Source: Carex sylvatica
Taxonomy: Eukaryota > Streptophyta > Magnoliopsida > Poales > Cyperaceae
Length of the DNA: 64,000 nucleotides
Direction of reading: 5' to 3'
Assembly (NCBI GenBank): GCA_964058845.1
Contig: CAXKVR010000194.1
Coordinates: 1-64,000, forward strand
A model generated the notes under the pieces. The model saw only the letters and a list, made by a program, of their open reading frames with translations, did no database searches and had not been told where the DNA came from. The position numbers and the translations under genes are program-made. Below, one piece after another: positions 32,762 to 42,156 of the stretch. Each line of letters opens with the position of its first letter. Position 1 is the first letter of the stretch.

Positions 32762-34096
32762 ATGTCTGGTGAGCGCCGTCAAAAGCGGCGCCAAGACCGC
32801 TCCCCCACACCACCCCGTCATCCCTCACCAGAGCCCTATGACTCCGGCTCTGACCGCACTTCCTCTGGTGAATACACCGACCGCGCCGACCGCTTCGCAG
32901 CACGGTACTTTGAAATGCCCACTCGTCGGATGTACGAGAACTTCATCTCTTTACAACGGCGAGTATTCGAGAACACCGCCATGGTTCACTTCGACACACT
33001 CCACGCTCTTGGCGTCGAGGATGATTTCCTCCGTCTCACCGCTGGAATTGGGTTCAGCCCAGATTTCTGGAACATTCGCAACCCCGCCTACGAGATGGAC
33101 ACCAAGGAATTCCTCTCCTCTCTCGAGCTGAAGTTGGACAACCACGATGTCCTCTTCCTCAAATTTCGGCTCTGTAATCAAACCCATCGCGTCTATCTCT
33201 CCTCTCTACGCGAGTGGTTCGGTTTCTATCGCGAGCCCACTACTGACACTCTCAGTTTCCGACCTGGGTGGGATCGAGATACCTTCTGGGCCATGATCAC
33301 CGGCTGCCCTCGCTCCGCCAATGCATCATACCGAGCCCGCTACATCCCTCACCCGGTTCTGCGTATCATCCAGCGCGCCCTTGCTTCTACCATCTTTGCG
33401 CGCGGTGAGACTCAGAACCGCGCCAACACCGTCGACCTCATGCTCATGGATACCATGCTCCGTGCCGACTCCGAGTATCCAGACTTAGCCCTTCTCATGG
33501 TCCAGCACTGGATTGGGCAGCAGTCCAAAACCAGGCACGGTGGCAAGATCAAAATTGGGGCTTATGTCGAGGTCCTTAAGCAACGCCTTGGCTTGGGTGA
33601 GTATCCAGGTCGCGACCCATGTCCGGGCCCCACTCTGATGGACCTTGAGAGCTACCGCCTGGCTCTCTTCCTCACTATCTCCCGGGGCCCGGCCGGTCAC
33701 TCTGACTACTATGAGTGGCGCTTTGCCGATGGCTCTTCCCGCCGCCTACCATTTGGACCATCCATCACCGTGGACGACCCCTCCACCTGGTTGGTCTCCG
33801 CTACTCCACCTCCTGCCTCTGACATCCCCAGTACCTCCTTCCAGCCACCCCCATCTGTGTATGCCCGCCCTTGCCCAGCTGACCCCTCTCTTAGGGATCT
33901 CTACTACCTCATGACTGATATCCGGGCCACTCAGCTGCAGCAGGACCGCTACATCACAGCCATCCAGGAGCAGACGGCCATTCACACCACTCGACTGGAT
34001 GAGATTAGTGGCAGCATGTTTGACTATGCCGAGCGTCTTGGTGACATCGAGGACCAGTTTCGCGACTGGCGCTTCGACCCCTCTTCTGACTACTGA
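32762..34096 (+). CDS. Athila extra ORF (env-position, ATHILA ORF1-like protein)
   Basis: An intact 444-residue protein starting MSGERRQKRRQD. Residues 1-45 are basic and Pro/Ser-rich, with a possible nuclear localisation signal (RRQKRRQDR). Residues ~45-320 form the globular part known from the env-position ORF of Athila elements (blocks RRMYENFISLQRRVFENT, LHALGVEDDFLRL, VYLSSLREWFGFY). Residues ~335-370 are Pro-rich. Residues ~375-435 are a predicted coiled coil (LQQDRYITAIQEQTAIHTTRL) with an acidic end. No signal peptide or membrane segment is apparent, so envelope function is unlikely in this copy. It has higher GC, especially C at third positions, than gag-pol. Family assignment is from memory of ATHILA-type proteins; molecular role unknown. 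Confidence 0.8.
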   Translation: MSGERRQKRRQDRSPTPPRHPSPEPYDSGSDRTSSGEYTDRADRFAARYFEMPTRRMYENFISLQRRVFENTAMVHFDTLHALGVEDDFLRLTAGIGFSPDFWNIRNPAYEMDTKEFLSSLELKLDNHDVLFLKFRLCNQTHRVYLSSLREWFGFYREPTTDTLSFRPGWDRDTFWAMITGCPRSANASYRARYIPHPVLRIIQRALASTIFARGETQNRANTVDLMLMDTMLRADSEYPDLALLMVQHWIGQQSKTRHGGKIKIGAYVEVLKQRLGLGEYPGRDPCPGPTLMDLESYRLALFLTISRGPAGHSDYYEWRFADGSSRRLPFGPSITVDDPSTWLVSATPPPASDIPSTSFQPPPSVYARPCPADPSLRDLYYLMTDIRATQLQQDRYITAIQEQTAIHTTRLDEISGSMFDYAERLGDIEDQFRDWRFDPSSDY

Positions 34097-35084
34097 TCAG
34101 GTTTCTTTCTCCCTACCCTAGCTTATTTATTTTTCCCATTACATATCCTGAAGCATTGAGGACAATGCTCGGACTAAGCTTGGGGGGGTGATTAGTTATT
34201 TTCTTTATTTTGCATTTAGTTTGTCTTAGTTTGTTCCTGTGTTTGCATGTTTTGAGGATTAAATCTGTGTGAATTGCGTGAATTAGGGTTCAATTTGAAA
34301 AATTTTGGTTGTGAAATGGTTGAATTTGGGAAATTGGAAATAACCACACATTTGGTTGAAAGAATTGTAGACGATAGTCTGTTTTGGGACTTTGTGGGAT
34401 TGAATTGAATTGTGTCAAGAAAGCATTTGAAACCGGAATATGCCTTGTAAAAATAGAAAAAATGGGATTTCAAAACAATAGAAAGATTTGGATATCCATT
34501 GGTATGAATGAATATCATTGGATGTGTGTATTCATGATGTATACGAGGATAAAAGATAAAAAAAATTCTTGAAAAGAATGAAAAGATGGAGAATATAAGA
34601 GTACCGGCAATAAGCCATGATTTGGCGCCTTTGAGCTCGTCTCCCATACGGACCGTACCCAGATCATACGGGCCGTACACCTAAAAGAAAAAATGGTATC
34701 AGAGCCTTTACAAACATCAACACACGAAGTCCGTGACTTTCTGACCTAAGCTTGTTCCAAGCTTGGGGGAATTTCCAACCACAAATGAGGGCATAAATTT
34801 GGTGAAGAATGAACTATTGATACGTTTGATTGCTTAATTTTTACAAATAGCATTACATTCTTGAAGTTAGGGTTTGATCAATTGAGTTGTGGGGTGAATT
34901 AAATTGACCAAAGGAAACCAAGTTACTATCCAAAATGACTCTAATGGATTTCTAACGAACGCAAGATCATGCACATTTTTCCTCTTAGTAGATTAAGTTG
35001 CATTTAGGTAAGTCCAACAACCCGAACCACACCTAAGTTAGAATTTTTGCTTGAGGACAAGCAAAGTTCAAGCTTGGGGGAATT
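34097..35084 (+). other. Athila 3' non-coding region with repeated polypurine tracts
   Basis: Three copies of AAGCTTGGGGG: ~34,177 (AAGCTTGGGGGGGTG), ~34,758 and ~35,071, the last (AGCTTGGGGGAATT) abutting the 3' LTR as the functional polypurine tract. The first and last copies are each preceded by GAGGACAA. A motif pair lies at 34647/34667 (20 bp apart). The rest is AT-rich and non-coding. Confidence 0.8.
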
Positions 35085-36552
35085 TGATATCTCCATATTA
35101 TATCTGAATTATGGCCCTAATTTACAATGAAACCTGTGCTTTAAAGCCTATTAATGTGGACTTTTTACTTATATTTCGATGAAATGTGGTACTGCTATGT
35201 TTTGTTTGGTATTTTGCAGGAAAAAGGGCGAAAAACTGGTTCTGACAACTTTTCATACGGCCCGTATGATATTCTGTGCGGGCCGTACAAGAACTGCCCA
35301 ACCACACAGAAAGATCCACAACAGAGGCACAAAGTCTCCAAGTCAAAGCCCAGGCATACGGGCCGTACGGGATCCTGTACGGGCCGTACAAAGCTAATTC
35401 GGAAAATCCAGCTGGAATCTGAATTGAGCACAATTTGAGGAGCCGAAAAGGAAACCCCTGGAGGCGTGATCTGGGGCATTAAAGGAGATATTCCACAGCA
35501 GGAAAGGGGATTAATAGCTAATCAATCAATAACTTTCCTATCATTCATTCTATCATTGATTCTTGCTAGGTTTTGGACAAGAGGAAAAGAAGAAGAGAAG
35601 GGAAGAACGCGGTTTCTCCACGGATCTTCGGATTTTCCACTGTTTTGTCATGAACTCTTTTATTCCTTGTTATTTGTGTTATCTTATGAACATGAGTAGC
35701 TAATTTACTTTGTTTCTAGGGGTAAGATGTAGTTTCTAGTTTTGTTTTGCTTGTATGCTACTTGGATTTTGTGTTGAACGCTTTGTTTTTACTTTGTTAT
35801 GTAGTATTTTTATTGCTCTATTTGTGCTTGCTTGAATCTGATTAGTCATCCCGTTAGATGAATGCGCACATCTAAGTGTGGAGCCAAGTCTATGAAATTC
35901 ATTCCAACCGAATAAAGTATATGAAGTAGGGTTAAACCAAGGAGTACCCGAAAGGCGAAACTTTCCTTGAGGCGAAAGTCCTTGGATACTTTTAGTAAAC
36001 TAACAAATAACTTAGATAAATTAGGCCAAAATGCGAAAGTTGAGGTTTAACGCATCTAAGAGGGAAGTACTTGAGTCCGGTAATCGGGTATCAGGCCAAA
36101 ATGCGAAAGTTGAGGTTAGGTATCTAGATCTGGTCAAAAGAAACCCTAAACACAGTATCAACACAGAAAACAGTAGCTGCAGCATTAACTTGAGGTCCCA
36201 TACGGACCGTACGGGAATCTGTACGGGCCGTACGCCTTGAGACTGAACAGAAATGAAATCTGAACCCTGGAAACGCCCTTTTATCAATTGAAAACAATTT
36301 TAATTATCTCTTATTGTCTTTTAATCAGTAGAATTGTTAGAGCTAAAACCAAACCAAATTCTTCTCACTTCTAGAATCTCAAGTGATTTTAGGATAAGTA
36401 TAGTGTTTTTATTCCGTCCCTGTGGATCGATACCTGAGCATACTCAACGACAGGATAGTTCACTTGCTATCTGAATTGACAGAGTATAACAAAGGTTTAA
36501 GAAGTATAGCTTGCTATACTGAAACTTTTTGGCATATATTCTCGTGCGATCA
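35085..36552 (+). repeat. 3' LTR of Athila
   Basis: Copy of 24,499-25,966 at an offset of 10,586 bp with no difference seen on reading. Motifs at 35256/35277, 35357/35378 and 36201/36222. Confidence 0.97.
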
Positions 36553-36557
36553 GACTC
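36553..36557. repeat. Right 5 bp target duplication of Athila (GACTC)
   Basis: Exact match to 24,494-24,498. Confidence 0.95.
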
Positions 36558-36575
36558 TTATCCCTTTAGTGCCAT
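36558..36575 (-). pseudogene. First codons of the copia extra ORF, cut by Athila
   Basis: On the minus strand an ATG at 36,575-36,573 opens a short frame that is in phase with the ORF at 24,493-23,321 once the Athila element and one TSD copy are discounted. A TAA follows after five codons, so the ORF was probably already inactive or decayed. A GTAAGT...CAAG segment just upstream (on the minus strand) looks like a short leader intron. Confidence 0.55.
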
Positions 36576-37231
36576 TATCTTGAGAATTACTGAGAGACTT
36601 ACCTACTTGAAGTAGAGGAGAGTAGAGAAATGTACTCGGATCGTCAATCCAACGGTCAAATTGTCGAAATTTTGAGGTATTGAAATCTAGGGTTTTGGTG
36701 GAGAGAGAGAATGGCAACCAGATTTTGCAAATGAAGGGTAGAAATGAGTTGAGAAGAAGAAGGAGAAGAGAATGAGTGTCTCCTCAGTCAATTTAGTGGT
36801 CGGAGCAGCCCAAACGACGAGGTGGAGGTGAGAATAGGTGGTAATAGAGAGGAGAGAGTCGGGTTTAAAAAGAAGAAGGAAGAGGAAGAAGGAAAGGGTT
36901 TAAAACGTGTCTGTCCGATCGACCATTATCACGATCCAGGGATCGTTGTCACGGTCCCTCGAGATGTTGTAATGCCTGTGCATTAAATGCATTTAATGCG
37001 AGAGTTTTGTCTTTAACGGACGTCTACCGTTGTCACGGTACCATAACGCTAAGTTTCTGTCTGATGAAGCGTGCTCATGACGCTAGTTGCTAATTTTAGC
37101 GTTGGGATATTATTTTTATCGTTATCACAGTACAGGCACCGTTATCACGGTAGATGAGAAATTTTGAAATCTTATTATGTAATTATGTTATATATGAACC
37201 GTGGCAATGCTTCAGCCACCGTGATCACAAA
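36576..37231 (-). promoter_or_regulatory. Putative internal promoter of the copia extra ORF with paired motifs
   Basis: Read on the minus strand this is CT-rich leader-like sequence (including AAAACCCTAG near 36,690) preceding the ORF start. Upstream lie three pairs of ACCGTTRTCACGGT-like 14-mers: 36922/36942, 37118/37138 and 37198/37218, each exactly 20 bp apart, plus a single perfect one at 37026. The same motif occurs in the LTRs. Confidence 0.55.
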
Positions 37232-37499
37232 AGAATTAAATATAATTTATTTTAATTATTTTTGCATGTATAATTCATTTTTAGTGGTTGCTATGCTTTC
37301 TAACCATTTAATTTACTCTATCCAGATATTTTCTAAGCTGCAATAAGAAGAAACATTGACCAATTTATAACTGATGTTCTATTTAATTACTCATTAACTA
37401 TTAGAAAATGTATTTAAATATATATAGAGGGTGAAAGATATAAGTGTATTATAATATGTTTTATGTATACTAGTAAAAAAGGGTACGAGCACACATGTT

Positions 37500-39880
37500 A
37501 GATTCATCTCCCCCTCAATCATTTCACTCATTCAGGTATTTTAGGGAGATGTTTATACAAGTTCTAGTTAATTCTTGACTTAGGCATCCAAACAACATTC
37601 AACATGTTGCTCTTTCTCCTAAACCAACATTCTGCTAAGGTATGTCCTAGTTGACAACAATAGTGACATGATATTGATTTTGTTTTATTTATGAATTTAG
37701 ATGAAGAAATTTTGTTGAAGTTTAATTTGTGAGGTGACTTGCTAGAATTTGATCTATTTGATTCTTGAGCATTGTGTAGGGGAGAAGACCAATTGACATT
37801 TCTAGTTGATTTTGAGCATTGGTTATTTTTTAGAATCTTATAACTATCATTTTTTGACTTATCTTTCATTTGTAGTATGTTTTTAATATGATGTTGGAGA
37901 ACACCTCTGTGTGATCCATTTCTTTGGATCTTGTTAATTAAGTAAATCTTATTATCAGAACATCTACCTAATATTCCTTGATTAACATTGTTTGTTGTTT
38001 GTGGTGTGTGTGTGTGATAGATGTGTGTATCTTGTTCTTAGATTTGTTTTTATGTATGTATAGTTGAGGTGTCATATTGTTCAAGTTTCGAGCTTGTACC
38101 CCTTCAATGTTATGGCTTTTCTTGTGAGTGGTGTCAAATGAGGAGTTACCCTTCTTGGCACCGGAAGCATTAATTGAGCCTCCAATTTTCTCACATGCAA
38201 TTTTTATCGGACCTATCCTAATGCCACTACTATGTTCATTAGGTGATCTCAATGCCTTATTTTTAATATCCAATTGTTGTATTATACTTTTCAACATTTC
38301 TATCTCACTTGAATACTTTCTACTAATGTTGGTTATTTTTAATTCTTTATTTTCTAATTCATACCCTAGATTTTCACATTCAATTGTTTTAATTTCTAAC
38401 TTTGACCTTAGTTTTTCATTTTTATCTTTTAATTCTTGAAACTCAAGTTTGACCTTATTAATTTCACTTACAAAAATTATTTTTGCATTTCATGTATTGT
38501 GGACTCTAGACACGTTACCTTAAGTTCTTGCTCAAGAACCATTGATTCTAAGTTTTGAATGACATTATTCTTCTCATCCAGGAGGGCATGCAATTCTTCA
38601 TGCATGTTGATTGACCTAGTATTCAACTTAGCAATTGATTTCTTATCTAGACAAGAAATTTAATCACTAGTTGATTCTCTTTCATCACATCCTACTTTAT
38701 GAAACTCAGGGGTTATGCGTACCTTTACTGTAGAAGTAGAAGTGGATGCTTCATTATCATGAGTGTCCATTAAAGCTAGTTGAATGACTTCTTCATTCTC
38801 AGATTCTGAGTTTAATTCTTCACCACTGCTATAATCTGTCTCTGTCTGTTGATCAGCAACCATTGACTTTTCATTATTGCCCTTGAAGTTTCTGTCTCTT
38901 CTAAATCTGGGGCGTCGGTTCTGTTGATCACCACTTTTCTTCTTTTGAGAGAAGAGTTTGAAACAGTTTCAGATGGAATGCCCTTCTTTGTTGCAACCAA
39001 GACAGATAACCTTTTTATTATTATTTTCTCTCTTTTTGTTGTACTTTATTTCAAAGTCCATCATTCCTTGGATTAATATATTTAGGAGTTTATCATTTTC
39101 AGTTGGTTAAGGATTAGAGGTTTGAGTATTTGGAAGATTAGGTGAAACGAATGGTGGCGCATTGAATTCTTTAGTTTTGTTTGATTTTTGAGGTTGTGCA
39201 TATAGTGTTGTAACTTTAGCCTTGGGCTTATATTCCTCGGTTTGTCGGAGTTTCTCTTCACAGCTTCTGAGATGAGCAAACAGTTCTTATGGTGTGAAGA
39301 CTTGTACTCCCGACAGTACCTCTAGCACGCTTATCATTGATTTCCATCCAGGTTTTCTAAGCATAACTCTTAATAATTTTCCTACAATCTTATTGTTAGA
39401 AAGAGGTTGACCAAGTTCTATGAATTTATGTTATATTTGTAAAAGTATGTTATAGGTATTTTTTACAGTCTCACCACTTTCTACACAGAAGGTTTCAAAT
39501 TTTGTTTCTAGACCAGTTAATTTGGTTCGCTTTATTTGGTCATTACCCTCATATTTGGTTATAAGATAATCCCACATCTCTTTTGCATTTGTAGCATTTG
39601 AGAACATAATCCATAAGGATTCATGTACTGCACCCATGATAGCATTCATGGCAAGAACATCTACCTTTTTGGCAAGTTTGGATTCAGTGGTAATTATGTT
39701 GGTAATAGAGTTATATATTGGTGTGAAAGCATTTTCTACGGTTTCTCATACTTCAATTAATTTCATATAGTTGGTCATAACCCATTTCCAATAACTAAAG
39801 TTTTTGATAGCATGAGTTAACATGGGAGGTTCTCTAATAAATTTTGGTGTACATAGTGTCATATCTAGGATCTAATACAA
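37500..39880 (-). pseudogene. Sirevirus-like gag of the copia element, decayed
   Basis: Minus-strand frames share one gag layout. The UBN2/copia gag domain at 39,860-39,300 includes MNAIMGAVHESLWIMFSN and a WDYLITKYEG block. A CCHC knuckle follows near 39,000 (CLGCNKEGHS, a stop, then NC). Next is an acidic stretch (YSSGEELNSESENEEV, ~38,850-38,770), then a long coiled-coil-rich region to ~38,000 with many stops. A second knuckle (CHYCCQLGHTLAEC, ~37,650) comes before the end near 37,564. Two knuckles separated by an acidic and coiled-coil region are typical of Sirevirus gag. Stops are frequent, so no protein is expected. A purine tract on the minus strand (TTGAGGGGGAGATG, ~37,510-37,525) follows directly, where pol would start in a complete element. 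Confidence 0.75.
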
Positions 39881-39906
39881 TAATCAAATTAAGTGTATCT
39901 TAATTT

Positions 39907-39928
39907 AATTTTCTGCTTTGATACCACT
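39907..39928 (-). other. Primer binding site of the copia element (tRNA-iMet type)
   Basis: On the minus strand, TGGTATCAAAGC follows the LTR end (ACCAACA) within a few bases. It is complementary to the 3' end of initiator tRNA-Met apart from one change, as in copia elements. Confidence 0.85.
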
Positions 39929-41035
39929 TGTTGGTCCCAAAGGCACCTAGAGGGGGGGGAGTGAATAGGTATTTTTATATTTTTAGTCTAAATAATAATA
40001 TTCTAACGTGTCGATAAGTTATTCTTAGCGAAACTAGAATAACTTTGTCATAAAATAAATGTAAAGTAAATAGTAGAATTTAGAGACACTTGATACGAGA
40101 GTTATTTACAGAGTTCGGCACTAGCGCCTACATCTTCGAGGCTTGCGACCTTCTAATAGCGCGTCTTTCTTTACTCAATGAAAAAAGAGTTCAAGGTGGA
40201 ACCGGTGAGCCCTTACAATTCTTTTGGGAAGTCACACGGCGCCCTAACAACACAATCCGAGTCGCAAGGACTTCAAGGATTGCAAGGTGAGCACAAAGCT
40301 CAAGGTAGTAAATGATTCGATCATGTAGAATCACTCTAGGAGTTGGTTGATTGATTGAATAAGCTTGAGATTGATTATGTATATTGAAGTTGTAGTGCAC
40401 AAGCAATAATGGCTTTCTCTAGATCTGTAAATACAAAATATTGAAGTTGGAGGCGGCTAGAGTGATATTCCAAACCTTGGTATAGCTTCTATTTATAGAA
40501 AGCTAATAAAAAGAAGTGGTGCTGACCGTTGTAATGGTACAAGGGGACTGTCACCATGGTAGGTCAATCGGAGTGGTTTTGGAGTGTAACGGTGGTCACT
40601 GTTGATTACGGTAGATGAACGTGACAACGGTCCCCACCACGGTAATCCTCTGGAAAGATTAGCGATGTGGTGATGCTAAATATTATTTTATGCATCATGA
40701 GATTTGCACATGATTTATTTATTATGTTATCACGATTACTGGACCGTAACAATGGTAAGCCTCACTTAGGTTAATCTCAAGCTTATTTTACCAATCTTAC
40801 ATATACTTTATCCTTAATCTTGAGTTAATACTTTTGATATCCAGTGTCTTGTGCTTCATTACTACATCCATGATGTTGTATTGCAATGTATTAATTCATC
40901 ATTGATGTATAATTATTAATCCTTCACTCATCATGAACCTGCACAGATACTCAAGAAGGAAAACTTTAAAATGCAATTATATATATTTTGCAAATCTAGT
41001 CAAACAGATAAGTCGAGGGCTCCCAAAAGCCAACA
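39929..41035 (-). repeat. 5' LTR of the gag-only copia element
   Basis: 1,107 bp; + strand TGTTGGTCCC...AAAGCCAACA, so both ends are TGTTGG on their own strands. Contains ACCGTTRTCACGGT-like motifs at 40525/40547, 40618 and 40724/40743. Confidence 0.92.
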
Positions 41036-41040
41036 GTATC
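41036..41040. repeat. Right 5 bp target duplication (GTATC) of the copia element
   Basis: Matches 21,486-21,490. Confidence 0.9.
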
Positions 41041-41833
41041 CACCAAGGATTCGGAAGAGAATACAACTTTTCCTTGCTAGAGGTACTACTTAAATTCACA
41101 CTCTTAAATCGATAGTTCTACTTCTTCTTCAAGCTAACTATTAGATGAGATTGGTAGACCTTTTTCTCAACACAAGAGAGGAGAACTTTATGAGGTGGTT
41201 TTTATACTTAAAAGTTAGGGTTAACTTTATGAGTGATATTTTGGGCCAATGGGCCAATAGACAATCTTATGGACTTAACCCATATGTCAAATGGTCCCAA
41301 CATTGGTCTATTTACTCTCTTCTATTTATTTATCAATTGTTCACAAATAAAACATCTAATGAATTATAATTGGGCCAATCAATTTAATTTCCTCATGTTA
41401 TGCTAAGATATAAATTCACATGATATGTCTCTAGGGGTGCACAAAAAATTTGAGATTCGTGATTCGATTCGAAATTTTTTGAAAAATAATCGATTCGAAA
41501 GTAATTCGGTTCGAAATTAATTCAAATCAGTTTGATTCGAAATTAATTTAATTTTGAATTTGAACCAGGCTCAATTCGATTCGTGTGGTTCACGAATCTT
41601 GAAGGTTCGATTTGTTTACGCTGTCAAGGAGTTCGGGTTTTAATTTAAGGTGCAGAACAGGCTGTCTTTTTTTTAAATGCATGGCCGCTGTTACCAAGTT
41701 TGAATTTTATTGATTAAAAAAGTGAACAAAATACAATGGCCCATGGGCCTGCTGCGCCTGCACATAACAATACAGTAATTCACATCATGTTATTACTATT
41801 TCTTACGTGCGGAACAGGCTGTCAAGGAGAGAA
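41041..41833. other. Spacer; no gene
   Basis: Ordinary AT-rich sequence, then degenerate GATTCGATTCGAAAT words (41,440-41,610) like those at 5.5-5.8 kb. It may be an old LTR remnant continuing at ~42,570, but I cannot support borders. Confidence 0.35.
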
Positions 41834-42074
41834 TTAGATGTGATCTCTATATTGAAATGTGCTTGGAGATCAAATTTTACATTTTTCTGAATTTTTTTAC
41901 TATTTATTAAGCCACTTTGAAAATCGCTGATCCAATGGTGGCTTAACAAAACAGTAAAATTAGAAGCCACCTTTGGATCAGCGATTTTTAAAGTGGCTTA
42001 ATAAATAGTAAAAAAATTCAAAAAAATATAAAATTTGGTCTCCAAGCACATTTCAATATAGAGATCACATCTAA
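41834..42074. mobile_element. Foldback MITE 1 (~240 bp)
   Basis: Nearly perfect palindrome: TTAGATGTGATCTCTATATTG at the left equals the reverse complement of the right end; arms of ~105 bp meet near 41,950. No coding capacity. Confidence 0.85.
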
Positions 42075-42156
42075 CGGTTCAGATCGACCATTTCGACATT
42101 GAAAACACAAAAATAAGTTATAAGCATAGTAGCCAACCTCTCTCTCTATATATATA

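Larger units (their letters stand above)
24499..36552 (+). mobile_element. Complete, young Athila-type Ty3/gypsy retrotransposon
   Basis: A 12,054 bp element with two 1,468 bp LTRs that showed no difference when read side by side, TSD GACTC, a tRNA-Asp-type primer site, one uninterrupted gag-pol frame, an intact extra ORF and a polypurine tract. RT and integrase sequences place it in the Athila lineage. The intact frames and indistinguishable LTRs indicate a very recent insertion, possibly by an element still able to move. It landed seven codons into the extra ORF of the older copia element. It carries 34 copies of a paired palindromic motif (listed separately). Confidence 0.96.
21491..41035 (-). 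mobile_element. Gag-only copia retrotransposon (TR-GAG-like, Sirevirus-related gag), split by an Athila insertion
   Basis: A minus-strand LTR element defined by two related LTRs (21491-22183 and 39929-41035), the TSD GTATC on both sides, and a tRNA-iMet-type primer site beside the right LTR. Without the nested Athila and its duplicated TSD the element is about 7.5 kb. It encodes a Sirevirus-like gag (39.9-37.5 kb) and an extra ORF (start at 36,575, continued at 24.5-23.3 kb), but no protease, integrase, RT or RNase H. This matches the class of gag-bearing non-autonomous elements called TR-GAG. Both ORFs are decayed. The left LTR lacks about 430 bp present in the right LTR. It must have moved using enzymes of a relative. 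Confidence 0.88.

Noticed and set aside
32762..34096. Envelope glycoprotein in Athila
   Set aside because: The position fits, but there is no signal peptide, no transmembrane helix and no furin-like site; a basic N-terminus and coiled coil fit a nuclear or cytosolic protein better.
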